In this document: one piece after another, positions 43,883 to 53,200 of the stretch
Numbering within the stretch: the first letter of the stretch is position 1
Layout of the letters: each line of letters starts with the position of its first letter
NCBI RefSeq assembly: GCF_900176515.1
Contig: NZ_FWXV01000001.1
Location: 62,001-126,000, forward strand
From: Kibdelosporangium aridum
GTDB taxonomy: Bacteria > Actinomycetota > Actinomycetes > Mycobacteriales > Pseudonocardiaceae
Reading direction: 5' to 3'
Length of the DNA stretch: 64,000 nt
Translations under genes and position numbers: made by a program
The notes under the pieces: generated by a model
What the model was told of the DNA's origin: nothing
The model's input: only the letters and a program-made list of their open reading frames with translations
Databases searched by the model: none

Positions 43883-45028
43883 ATGTTCGAAACGCGCTCT
43901 CTGGATCGCGAGCAAGTCCTTTCCCGGCTTGCTCGCAATGCTCGGGCGCGTGCTTCTCTTGACGCCGAGGATGCTTGTTTGTTGGCGCGGTTCGCGGAGT
44001 TGTCTCCGGCGAATCGGGATGGTGTAGTGGTTGGGGATGGTGCTGCGGAAGAGATTGCTGTTGAGCTCAATGTGAGTCCTCGGGTGGCGTTGGCGAAACT
44101 TTTGCAGGCTCAGGAGATGGTCAACCGGCTGCCTGCCACCTTGGCCGCGCTGCAAGCCGGGGATATCGACGCTGACCGTGCCGCCACCATGACCAAACAA
44201 ACCACCGTCCTGTCCGACGACCAGGCGCGGTGGGTGGAACAGCGCGTGCTGGAACGGGGGCCGAGGGCCGATCACTCCCGGTTCCGGCGTGCGGTGCGTG
44301 ACACCGTCACCCGCGCCGACGTCACAGCCGCCGACCAACGACGCCAGCGCGCCCGCGAGGAAGAACGCGGCATCACACTCGTCGACCTGCCCGACGGCCT
44401 GGCCCAGTTGAAGATCACCCTCGACGCTGCCGAAGCGGTCACCGCGTTCAACCAGATCGACGCGTTGGCTAAGCAGCGCAACACCAAGGACCGGTCGCTG
44501 AAGCAGTGCCGGGCCGATGTGTTCATCGACCTGGTGGCGGGCAAGGACATCAAGCGTCCTGTCATCGCCACCAACGTGATGGTGCCGATGACCACCCTGG
44601 CCGGATTGACCGAGCAGCCTGGTGAACTGTCCGGGTATGGCGCGATCACCGCAGAGCACGCCCGCGAGTTGGCCCGCGACAGCACCTGGCGCCGCATCCT
44701 CACCGACCCCGCAGGCCACGTCCTGGAAGTCAGCCACCGCAGGTTCGCGCCACCCTCGCTGAAACGCCACATCCACCTACGCGACCGCACCTGCCGACAA
44801 CCCGGCTGCGAAGAACCCGCCGAACGCACCGAAATCGACCACACCCAACGCCACACCGACCACGGCGAAACCAGCCACGGCAACCTCGCCGCCCTCTGCA
44901 AGAAACACAACCTACTGAAAGAGCGAAGCACCTGGAAGATCGAACAACCCCACCCAGGAACACTCACCTTCACCACACCAAGCGGAAAAACACACACCAC
45001 ACAACCGGAACCCTACGAACTGGAATAA
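43883..45028 (+). CDS. DUF222 / HNH endonuclease (13E12-repeat-like protein)
   Basis: 381 residues starting at the ATG at 43883. The N-terminal ~200 residues are DUF222: SRLARNARARASLDAEDACL, LAKLLQAQEMVNRLPATLAA, then the middle RRQRAREEERGITLVDLPDG. The C-terminal HNH nuclease has C-x4-C in CRQPGCEE, the IDHTQ-x-H core and NLAALCKKHNLLKE. This is the family annotated as 13E12 repeat proteins in mycobacteria. A TACACT box at 43872-43877 lies 6 bases from the ATG, which indicates a leaderless transcript; the same sequence is upstream of copy 2. The nuclease target is unknown. Confidence 0.9.
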   Translation: MFETRSLDREQVLSRLARNARARASLDAEDACLLARFAELSPANRDGVVVGDGAAEEIAVELNVSPRVALAKLLQAQEMVNRLPATLAALQAGDIDADRAATMTKQTTVLSDDQARWVEQRVLERGPRADHSRFRRAVRDTVTRADVTAADQRRQRAREEERGITLVDLPDGLAQLKITLDAAEAVTAFNQIDALAKQRNTKDRSLKQCRADVFIDLVAGKDIKRPVIATNVMVPMTTLAGLTEQPGELSGYGAITAEHARELARDSTWRRILTDPAGHVLEVSHRRFAPPSLKRHIHLRDRTCRQPGCEEPAERTEIDHTQRHTDHGETSHGNLAALCKKHNLLKERSTWKIEQPHPGTLTFTTPSGKTHTTQPEPYELE

Positions 45029-45139
45029 GGCGACCAAAACAAAAAGGGGTATTGAAGGAGGGCGAATCGAAAAGCCGGGCATGGCGCTAAGGCGAGCAAA
45101 GGCGAAAGCTGGGCGTGAGGTGAGGTGGGCGAAGCGAAG
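45029..45139. other. Spacer between HNH stop and repeat B
   Basis: A purine-rich stretch without a gene. It aligns with the spacer on the other side of unit 2 (62168-62250, opposite strand), both having GGGCATGGCGC and ending in GTGGGCGAAGCGAAG, so it is part of the element. No terminator hairpin was seen. Confidence 0.55.
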
Positions 45140-45286
45140 GCTCGATTTTACTTGGGGTAGCGGCGCGCTTAAACTGTCCGGTGCGGGGAGGCCCCTCGCG
45201 CCACGAAGGATAAATGATGCGGAACGAAGGGGGACTCCCCGGCTTCCTCCCCGAGCGCGCCGCAGGGGCCCCAAGTCAAATCGAGC
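45140..45286 (-). repeat. Palindromic repeat copy B (right of HNH unit 1, inverted)
   Basis: 147 bases, the reverse complement of the left repeat with one extra C. It is identical to copy D (63202-63348). The AAGTCAAATCGAGC end faces outward, as in the other copies. It is 94 bases from the next gene start. Confidence 0.85.
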
Positions 45287-45379
45287 CGTGGCGGGCGACA
45301 AACGCTGGAAAGAAAGCAAAAGGAAAGAACCGAGCCGGAAGTAACCACCAAAGGGACCGGAACCCGGGATGATCAACCC

Positions 45380-48300
45380 ATGCGGATAGCCCTCCTCGGA
45401 CCCATCCAAGCCACCGCACCCGACGGAACCCGGACGGAAATCTCACCCCGCCTGCGCATGCTGCTGGCAAGACTGGCCCTGGCGGCAGGCAAGACGGTGT
45501 CCTCGGATTCGCTCATAGACGCCCTCTGGGGACAAACCCCGCCAACCGAAGCCCTCAACGCCTTGCACGCCCTGATCTACCGGCTCCGCAAAGCCCTGCG
45601 AGCCCCGGGAGTGATCGAGTCGGTCGGCACCGGCTACCGCCTCCGGGCCGACGTGGACGTAAGCCAGTTCGAAGCCCTAGCCGCCCGAGGAAGGCGAGAA
45701 CTGACCGCAGGCGCGCCGCAGACCGCAGCGGCTCTCCTCGGCGAAGCCCTCGCGCTCTGGCGAGGCCCTGCGCTAGTCGACGTCCGCGAAGCCCCATTCG
45801 CCGACCCAGCTGCCGTGCGCCTGGAAGAGCTGCGGGCAGTCGTCATGGAAGACCGCTTCGACGCGGAACTCCGGCTCGGACACCATGCCGAAATCCTGGC
45901 CGACCTGACGGCCGCGTCAGCGGACCACCCGTTACGGGAGCGTCTGGCGGCATTGCGCATGCGAGCACTGGCTGCGGCAGGCCGTCAGTCCGACGCTCTG
46001 GCGGTGTACAAGGAACTGCGCGGCAGGCTCGCCGACGAGCTCGGCGTCGATCCGTCGGCCGACGTACGCGAGGCGCACCTGGCCGTATTGCGTGGCAGCA
46101 GTGACGAGCGCGAGCCGGTACCAGGCCGTCTACCTGCGCGGCTGACCAGCTTCGCGGGCCGCGAAGAAGAGTTGAAACTCGTCGCCGAGCTCCTCGACAC
46201 CTCGCGGCTGATCACTGTGGTCGGCCCAGGTGGCGTCGGGAAGACGAGTCTCGCCGTCGCGGCAGCGACCCAGCACCGGACTCACCGGTCAGGTCGGCTG
46301 TGGCTGGTCCCGCTGGCGGGGGTGCAAAACGACAACGGCGTGGCCGACGCGGTCCTCGGCGCGCTCAGTCTGCCGAACGCCCGGCCGCTGGGTGGCGGTC
46401 CGGCTCAGCCGGTCGATCGGGTGGTCGAGCTGCTCGGCGTGAGCGAGGCCGTGCTCGTCCTGGACAACTGCGAGCACGTCGTGGAAGCCGCCGCGAGGTT
46501 CGCCCGCGAGGTGCTCGAACGGCAGCCCGGGCTGTCCATCCTGGCCACCAGCAGGGAACCGTTGGAGGTCATGGGTGAGGCGCTGTGCCGTCTCGGTCCG
46601 CTCGACGTTCCGCGGCACGGAGCCGGGACGGCCGCCGCCTGTGAATCGCCAGCAGTGCGGCTGTTCATCGATCGGGCGGTGGCCGCGCAGCCGGGTTTCC
46701 GGCTCGACGAGTCCACTGTGGAAGCTGTGGTCAACGTGGTGCGCAGCTTGGACGGGTTGCCGCTCGCGTTGGAGCTGGCTGCCGCGAGGCTGCGGTCGAT
46801 GAGCGTCCAGCAGGTCGCGCAGCGCCTGCATGACCGGTTCCGGTTGCTGGCTACTGGCAACCGTGGGGCGGGACCCCGTCAGCGCACCCTGCAGGCAGTG
46901 ATCGAGTGGAGCTGGGACCTGCTGACCGAGCAGGAGCAAATGCTGGCGCGCCGGATGTCGGTGTTCCCCAACGGTTCCGCCGCTGCGGTCGAAGCGGTGT
47001 GTGCGGACGAAAAGCTGTCGGCCGACGACATCGCCTACGTCCTCGGCTCGTTGGTCGACAAGTCTATTGTGGACTCGGTAGGCGCCGGTTATCGCATGCT
47101 GGAGAGCATTCGCGCCTACATGGCCGAGAAACTCGAGTCGGCGGGTGAGCGAGACGCCATCCAGGACAGGTTCCGGCGGTACTTCGCTGACATGGCAGAG
47201 CACCACGAACCGCTGCTGCGGTCTGCGGAACAGCCCGCAACACTGGCGCTGTTCGAGGCCGAGTACGACAACCTGATTTTCGCCCTGCGCTCGGCCATAG
47301 ACACCCGCGATGCCAGCACGGCTGCCCGGCTGCTTGCCCCGTTGTGCTGGTACTGGAGCATGCCGCGGTACGACGCACGGGCCGAATCGTTCGTGACGGC
47401 AGTGCTCGAATTCGGTGACGCGCTGCCCGATGACGCTCGCGTGGCCTTCACCGCGTTCCAAATGATCACGGGCACTGGTCCGTTGACCGATGATCCTGAG
47501 TGGATCCGCGCGTTGATCGAGGACTGCGCGCGGACCGGCGCATTGCGCAGATACCCGATGGCGATGATGGCGACGCTGTCGGCGGGTTACCTCCTCGGTC
47601 TCGATGAGCTGGTCGAGCGCGAGATACGCGAGGTACGCGCGGGCTCGGACCGTTGGGCTTGTGCTTGCACGTACCTGGTCGAGGCCCTTGCCCATCATGA
47701 CCGGGGCAACTGGATTGCGCTTGAGACCGCGACGTCGCAAGCGTTGGAGGCATTCCAAGAGACGGGAGATCGCCTGTTCACGGCGACCGTGCTCGCAGGC
47801 GTGGCCTATATCCACTCCGTTCACGGTGATCATGAGGCGGCCATCGCAGCCAATGAACAGGCCATCGCGCTGGGTCTGCCGAACGAGTGGGAGTACCGGC
47901 TGGGCCTGGCCAACACGCGGATGCGCGCGGGTGATCTGCCGGGCGCCCGGCGCGAGCTGGACAGCACCGAGCGGCTGGCCGACGAGAGCGGCTTGCGTCT
48001 GATCGAGGTCGGGCTCGCACTGGGCAAGGCGGAGTTCTTGCGGCGCTGCGGCGATCCCGATGGATCGGATCGTGAACTCAAGCGGCTGGTGAGGCTTGCC
48101 CGCGATACGCCAATGCCCGAAGACACAGCCCGCGACATGATCGCGTCACCGCGCATGGCGAACCGCCTCGCTGCTGGTGACGCAGCGGGAGCGCGAGCGT
48201 TGCTGCCCTCGATGATCAGTGCGGCATCGGTCTACCGTGACCCCGCTTCGGCCGCCCACCGCCTGGCGGCCTTGCTGTCGCTGGAAGGCGATCTGACCGG

Positions 48301-48481
48301 CGCGGCCACCACGCTCGGCATGAGCGAAGCCATCCGTGGTGTCTTCGACAACGGCGACCCGGACCTGCGCGAACTCGCCTCAGAACTCGTCGATCGGCTG
48401 GGCCAGGCCGAGTACGACCGGGCCTACCGCAGCGGCGCGGAAATGCCCCGGCAGGACGCGGTCGGCAGAGTGATGAGCTAA
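45380..48481 (+). CDS. AfsR/SARP-type BTAD regulator with NB-ARC ATPase and TPRs
   Basis: 1033 residues. An OmpR-like winged helix (residues ~1-95: RMLLARLALAAGKTVS, ALIYRLRKAL) precedes the BTAD domain (~100-245). Next comes an NB-ARC/STAND ATPase with the P-loop GPGGVGKTS near 283 and AVLVLDNCEH as Walker B. The rest is TPR-like helices, ending with ~100 looser residues. Proteins of this build are pathway or global activators of secondary metabolism in actinomycetes. The P450 gene starts 92 bases downstream on the same strand and is a likely target. The start has a weak ribosome binding site. Confidence 0.9.
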   Translation: MRIALLGPIQATAPDGTRTEISPRLRMLLARLALAAGKTVSSDSLIDALWGQTPPTEALNALHALIYRLRKALRAPGVIESVGTGYRLRADVDVSQFEALAARGRRELTAGAPQTAAALLGEALALWRGPALVDVREAPFADPAAVRLEELRAVVMEDRFDAELRLGHHAEILADLTAASADHPLRERLAALRMRALAAAGRQSDALAVYKELRGRLADELGVDPSADVREAHLAVLRGSSDEREPVPGRLPARLTSFAGREEELKLVAELLDTSRLITVVGPGGVGKTSLAVAAATQHRTHRSGRLWLVPLAGVQNDNGVADAVLGALSLPNARPLGGGPAQPVDRVVELLGVSEAVLVLDNCEHVVEAAARFAREVLERQPGLSILATSREPLEVMGEALCRLGPLDVPRHGAGTAAACESPAVRLFIDRAVAAQPGFRLDESTVEAVVNVVRSLDGLPLALELAAARLRSMSVQQVAQRLHDRFRLLATGNRGAGPRQRTLQAVIEWSWDLLTEQEQMLARRMSVFPNGSAAAVEAVCADEKLSADDIAYVLGSLVDKSIVDSVGAGYRMLESIRAYMAEKLESAGERDAIQDRFRRYFADMAEHHEPLLRSAEQPATLALFEAEYDNLIFALRSAIDTRDASTAARLLAPLCWYWSMPRYDARAESFVTAVLEFGDALPDDARVAFTAFQMITGTGPLTDDPEWIRALIEDCARTGALRRYPMAMMATLSAGYLLGLDELVEREIREVRAGSDRWACACTYLVEALAHHDRGNWIALETATSQALEAFQETGDRLFTATVLAGVAYIHSVHGDHEAAIAANEQAIALGLPNEWEYRLGLANTRMRAGDLPGARRELDSTERLADESGLRLIEVGLALGKAEFLRRCGDPDGSDRELKRLVRLARDTPMPEDTARDMIASPRMANRLAAGDAAGARALLPSMISAASVYRDPASAAHRLAALLSLEGDLTGAATTLGMSEAIRGVFDNGDPDLRELASELVDRLGQAEYDRAYRSGAEMPRQDAVGRVMS

Positions 48482-48572
48482 CGCCTTACAGCGGCTATCA
48501 GTGCGTTATCAGTGGGCTGTCACTGCGGGCAGGCATCGTCGGCGGGGTGCTGAACACCGAAGGAGCCCGACG

Positions 48573-49775
48573 ATGACCGAACCGTTCACCCAGGTGGAAT
48601 TGCTTGTCCAGCGGTCCGCCGAGCACCCGTTCAAACTGCCGCCGGAACTCGTCCGGGTGCGCGACGAGCGACCACTGACCCCGATGATCTTTCCCGACGG
48701 CCACGAAGGCTGGCTGGCCACCGGTTACGACGAGGTCCGAGCAGTCCTCGGGCACCCGCGGTTCAGCAACCGCTACGAGCTGCAGCACATCCCGATGCCC
48801 GGGTTCACCGAGACAGCCCCACCCGCGGCACCCGGCGACTTCCTCGGCTTGGACGCGCCCGAGCACACCCGTTACCGCAAGCTGCTCGCCGGCAAGTTCA
48901 CGACGCGCCGGATGCGGCTGCTCACCGAGCAAGTGGAGGCGTTCACCGCGGAGCGCCTTGACGCACTGGAACGCGAGGGGCCGACGGTCGACTTGATGGC
49001 GGTGTACGCGCGGCCCATCCCCGCCCAGGTCATTTGCGAACTGCTCGGTGTGCCGTACGCCGACCGCGAGTTCTTCCAGCGCCTCATCGAAGGCATGGTG
49101 TTCCGGGAAGGCATGTCACTGGAGGACATCGGCAAGAACTGGGCGTCGATGCAGGAGTACATCCGTGGGTTGGTGACGGCAAAGCGCAAGAACCCGACCG
49201 ATGACGTCTTCAGCGAGCTGACCACCAGCGACCTGACTGACGACGAACTGTCCGGACTCGGCTCGTTCCTGCTGGGCGCCGGTCTGCACACCACAGGTGC
49301 CGTGATCGGGATGGCCACGTTCGCCCTGCTGATCCACCCCGACCAGTTCGCCGCCCTGCGCGACGATCCGGAACTCGCCGCAAACGCGGTGGAGGAACTG
49401 TTGCGCTACACCGGAATTGGCCCCGGCGCAGCACGAAGCGCGCTGGCGGACGTGGAGATCGAAGGCATCATGATCAAGGCAGGGCAGACGGTGGCCATGT
49501 CGTTGGACGCAGCCAACCGCGATCCCCGTAAATTCGCCGACGACGCGGACGAGCTGAACCTGCGCCGCAACGCGAACGGGCACCTCACCTTCGTGCACGG
49601 CATTCACCAGTGCCTCGGCCAGCACCTGGCCCGCCTCGAACTGCGGACCGCCCTTTCGGCTCTGGTCACCCGCTTTCCGAAGCTGAGCCTGGCAATTCCG
49701 GTGCGGGAGGTGCCGATGCGCACCGACGGCAACATCTACGACGTGGAGCGACTCCCGGTCACGTTGGCCGCGTGA
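48573..49775 (+). CDS. Cytochrome P450
   Basis: 400 residues from ATG at 48573 (AAGGAG 8 bases upstream). The class is the bacterial CYP105/107-like soluble P450. ExxR is seen in VEELLRY (about 281-287), the heme loop is FVHGIHQCLGQHLARLE with the thiolate Cys, and LGAGLHTTG is in helix I. At the position where an acidic residue normally precedes the Thr pair (usually (A/G)G-x-(D/E)-TT), a His is found, so proton delivery or chemistry could differ. No ferredoxin gene is nearby. The substrate is unknown; control by the upstream SARP-like protein is inference. Confidence 0.92.
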   Translation: MTEPFTQVELLVQRSAEHPFKLPPELVRVRDERPLTPMIFPDGHEGWLATGYDEVRAVLGHPRFSNRYELQHIPMPGFTETAPPAAPGDFLGLDAPEHTRYRKLLAGKFTTRRMRLLTEQVEAFTAERLDALEREGPTVDLMAVYARPIPAQVICELLGVPYADREFFQRLIEGMVFREGMSLEDIGKNWASMQEYIRGLVTAKRKNPTDDVFSELTTSDLTDDELSGLGSFLLGAGLHTTGAVIGMATFALLIHPDQFAALRDDPELAANAVEELLRYTGIGPGAARSALADVEIEGIMIKAGQTVAMSLDAANRDPRKFADDADELNLRRNANGHLTFVHGIHQCLGQHLARLELRTALSALVTRFPKLSLAIPVREVPMRTDGNIYDVERLPVTLAA

Positions 49776-49781
49776 GGCCAA

Positions 49782-49817
49782 GCCGGAACTGAGTCCGATG
49801 TGGACAACAGTTCCGGC
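49782..49817. terminator. Hairpin between the P450 and L32 genes
   Basis: A perfect 10-base stem (49782-49791 with 49808-49817) plus an inner GTCC/GGAC pair around a 5-base loop. It sits between converging genes and serves both. Confidence 0.75.
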
Positions 49818-49826
49818 CGGCACGGC

Positions 49827-50018
49827 CTAGTTCGGTGCGGTGACCTGACGGCCCCTGTACTGGCCGCACGCTGGGCAAGCGATATGCGGCGGGATCGGCT
49901 TGCCACAAGCCCGGTTCGGGCATGTGGTCAGCTGGGGCACCGAGATGGCCTTGTTCCACTGTGCCCGGTGATGGCGCACGTTGGCGCGCGACTTCTTGCG
50001 AAACATGGAGCTAGACAT
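49827..50018 (-). CDS. rpmF: Ribosomal protein L32
   Basis: 63 residues. KKSRANVRHHRAQW is the conserved N-terminal rRNA-binding part of L32 and CPNRACGKP-IPPHIACPACGQYRG is the zinc ribbon (C-x4-C and C-x2-C). This is the zinc-containing form. rpmF usually sits in a fatty-acid or rpmB/rpmG operon, so this isolated copy next to unrelated genes could be a second paralogue. An additional rpmF in the genome would be needed to settle it. Confidence 0.85.
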   Translation of the reverse strand: MSSSMFRKKSRANVRHHRAQWNKAISVPQLTTCPNRACGKPIPPHIACPACGQYRGRQVTAPN

Positions 50019-50061
50019 GGCTGTCCTATGCTGATGTGGGATGAGCAGTGCACGCTTGCGC

Positions 50062-50092
50062 AGCCCTGTCCGGCTTTGCCGATGACAGGGCT
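50062..50092. terminator. Hairpin between the nSTAND gene and rpmF
   Basis: A 9-base perfect stem (AGCCCTGTC at 50062-50070 with GACAGGGCT at 50084-50092) and a 13-base loop. The minus strand runs from the nSTAND gene to rpmF across it. Confidence 0.6.
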
Positions 50093-50208
50093 GGGGCGGG
50101 ACAGCTAGGACGCCTCTGGCGTGTCTGACAGCTCAATGGCCACGAAATCGACCGTAACAGCGTGACTCTGGCACGGACAAACAGATTTCCCGGGCAGTAC
50201 TGCGTCGC

Positions 50209-53200
50209 TCACGGGCAAGGCGGCTGGTAGTCCAGTTGGGACAGGTGCTGTTCCCAGACCTCTGGGGTCAGCACGTTGCGTGTGGTCGCGCAGATTCGAT
50301 CGATCGCGTGTTGCCTGTCCAGGTCCCAGACCCGGATCAGATTGTCGCCAGTTCCGGTCACCAGCACGCGGGCGGTGGGGCTGAACGCGGCCGTGTACCC
50401 GGTGTCCATCCGGCCGGACAGCATGCCCATCGGATGGGCGTTGGCCGGGTCCGTGACATCCCACAGCCGGATCGTTTTGTCGGCGCTCGTCGTGGCCAAG
50501 GTCTTGCCGTCCGGGCTGAACGCCGCCGAAGTGACCGACTCGGTGTGCGCCGTCAACGGGGTTCCCACCAGCTGCAGGTTTGCGACGTTCCAGAGCCTGA
50601 TGGTCTTGTCGGCGCTGGTTGTGGCGATGGTCTTGCCGTCGGGGCTGAACGTCGCTGAGTTCACCGCGCCGGTGTGCCCGGTAACGATGTTCCCCAGCGG
50701 GCGGGGTGCCGTCGGCTGGGCGACATCCCAGAGTTTGAGGGTCTTGTCGGCGCTCACTGTGGCGAGGACCCGCTGATCCGGGCCGAACATCAAGTCGTTG
50801 ACGTAGTCGGTGTGGCCTGTGCTCAGATCGCCTAGGCGGGTGACCTGACCGTGGACACTCGTATCCCAGAACGTCACGGTGGCGTCGCCGTTCAAGGTCG
50901 CGAGGACGCGCCCGTCCGGGCTGAACGCGACCTGACCGCCGAATCTGGTGCTGAGCGCCAGGGGAGAGCCGATGGGTTGGGGACGGGCCGGATCGGTCAC
51001 GTCCCACAGCCGCACTTTCTGGTCACCACCCGCAGTGGCCAGCGTGCGGCCGTCGGGGCTCAGCGCGAGGTTGTTCAGATACGTGTCGTGCCCCTCCAAC
51101 GGAGGCCCGAAGGACTTCGGCCGGAGCGGGTCCGTCATGTCCCAGAGCCGGGCGGTCTTGTCGCCGCTCGCCGAGGTGAGCACGCGTCCGTCCCGGCTGA
51201 ACTCCAGCGAACTGACCCAATAGGTATGTCCGGCAACGATTGTCGACGGGATCGACCACAGACTTACCGCGCTGCTGTCGGTTCCGGCCGCGAGCGTCCT
51301 GCCGTCCGGGCTGAACTCGACGGTGTTGACGCCACTGCTGCCAGCCGACAGCGGCTGCCCGAACGGGACGGGGTCGCTTGGGGCGGCAAGGTTCCACAGT
51401 CGAGTCGTGTTGTCCGTGCTGGCCGAAGCCAGCATCCGGCTGTCCGGGCTGAACGCGACCTGCCAGACAGCCGCGCTGTGCATGGCGATCGGCTGGCTTT
51501 GCTGCACGGGTCGTGCGGGATCCGTGACATTCCAGAGGCGGACAGTCTTGTCCTCGCCCGCGGTCGCCAGCATCCGGCCGTTGGGACTGAACGTCACCGA
51601 ATGCACGGTGTCGGTGTTGCCGGTAAGAGGCTGCCCGAGTGCGGTGGGCTGCGCGGGATTGGTGACGTCCCATAGCCGGACGACCTTGTCGTTGCCCGCG
51701 GAGGCAAGAGTGTGGCCACTTCGGCTGAATTCGACGGAACGCACCGGTGCGGTGTGCCCGATGAGCGGCTCGCCTAGCGGCCGGGGACTGACCGGGTCGC
51801 TCACGTCCCAGAGCCGGACCGTGCGATCGTCGTTCGCGGTGGCTATGGTTTTGCCGTCCGCGGTGAACGATATCGAGTAGATGGTTCCGTTGTTGCCGGA
51901 GAACGGCTGGCCTAGTGGCTTGGGGTGCGCGGGATCTGTGACGTCCCACAGCCGCACGACCTTGTCGTCGCCCGCGGTGGCCAGAACCTTGCCATCCGGG
52001 CTGAACACCGCTGACGTGACCCAACTTGTGTGCTCGGTCAACGGTTCGCTCAGCGGGACCGGACGAGAAGGATCGCGCGTATCCCACAGCCGGACGGTGT
52101 TGTCGGCGCTGGACGTGGCCAGGACCTGCCCGTCTGACCGGAAAGAGGTCTCGTACACCGCGCCGGTGTGGCCAAGCAGGGGAGTGGCCAGCGGTGTGTT
52201 CTGGGTCGAGATCAGCCGGGAGTAGACCTCCTGGTCGTCCGGCCGGATCCGGTGGGCGACCAAGTTGAGCTGTGCCGAGAGCGACGGATCGGCCTCGGCG
52301 AGCCGGTCGGCTTCGGCCAGGATGCGCCGGAACTCCGCGTCGTTGCGCTCGGTGATCGCGACGACGGCCGCGACACCCGCGACAATCGCCAGCACGCAGA
52401 CCAACGCGACAGCGACGCGCCGCGTCCACGTCGCCCGGCGTCGCTGGTTTTCCGACGCGGCAAGGAATTCGTGGGCGATGCCGGTCGGCCGGGACTGCTG
52501 TGCCCGGTGCAGCGCGTTCTCCAGCCGGGCGCCGCGGTAGAGCAGCGACGGGTCTCTGCGCTCGGCGTCCCAGGTTTCGGCGTCTTCTTCGAGACGTTGC
52601 CGTGCCAGGTTTCCGGCTCTGTCGTTGTCGATCCAGCTGCGCAACCGTGGCCAGGCTTGCAGCAGTGCCTCGTGGCTGATCTCCACCGAGTCGGCGTCCA
52701 ACGTGACCAACCGGGCTCGTGCCAACGCCTCCAGTGCCTCCGCCGCGGCGGACGGATCGGCCGAACGCTCCACGATCTCGTCCCGTGTGGACCTTCGGCG
52801 GGTGTCCCTTGTGTCCCGTCCCACGTGGACCAGCCGGAGCATGACGTCCGGTGTCGCCGACTGGGCGGCCGGTGTCAGCTGGGCCCACGCTTGTTCGGCG
52901 GTGGCCGCGACCGCGCCGTGGATCCCGCCCGCGGCCCGGTAACCGCCGATCGTCAGCTTGCCTGCCTGCCGCCGTTGCCACGTGGCCAGCAGCGCGTGCG
53001 ACAGCAGCGGCAACGCGCCAGCGTCGTACGAGCCGCCCTTGGTCCGTCCTGGAGTGCTCGCGCCAAGGTCCCGCATGAGCAAGTCGACCAGGCCGGTCTC
53101 GAACTGGACACCAACGGCCCTCGCCGGACGCGTGATCGCCTCTCGCAGTTCGGCCGCCGCCATCGCGCCGAGGACCATCTGCCGGTCCTGAAGCGCTTCG

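Larger units (their letters stand above)
43661..45286 (+). mobile_element. Repeat-flanked DUF222-HNH nuclease unit, copy 1 (intact)
   Basis: A 1626-base unit: 146-base palindromic repeat (43661-43806), conserved ~75-base leader, DUF222-HNH gene (43883-45028), ~110-base spacer, inverted 147-base repeat (45140-45286). The same outer end of the repeat faces away from the gene on both sides. A second unit with the same plan is at 62021-63348. The layout resembles a nuclease gene with its own cognate inverted repeats, comparable in form with RAYT/REP or IS termini, but no transposase is present. Whether it moves is inference. No target-site duplication could be identified. Confidence 0.6.

Noticed and set aside
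45029..45379. Small open frames on both strands around repeat B
   Set aside because: They cross the palindromic repeat and appear identically at the other copies of the repeat, so they reflect the repeat sequence and not coding capacity.
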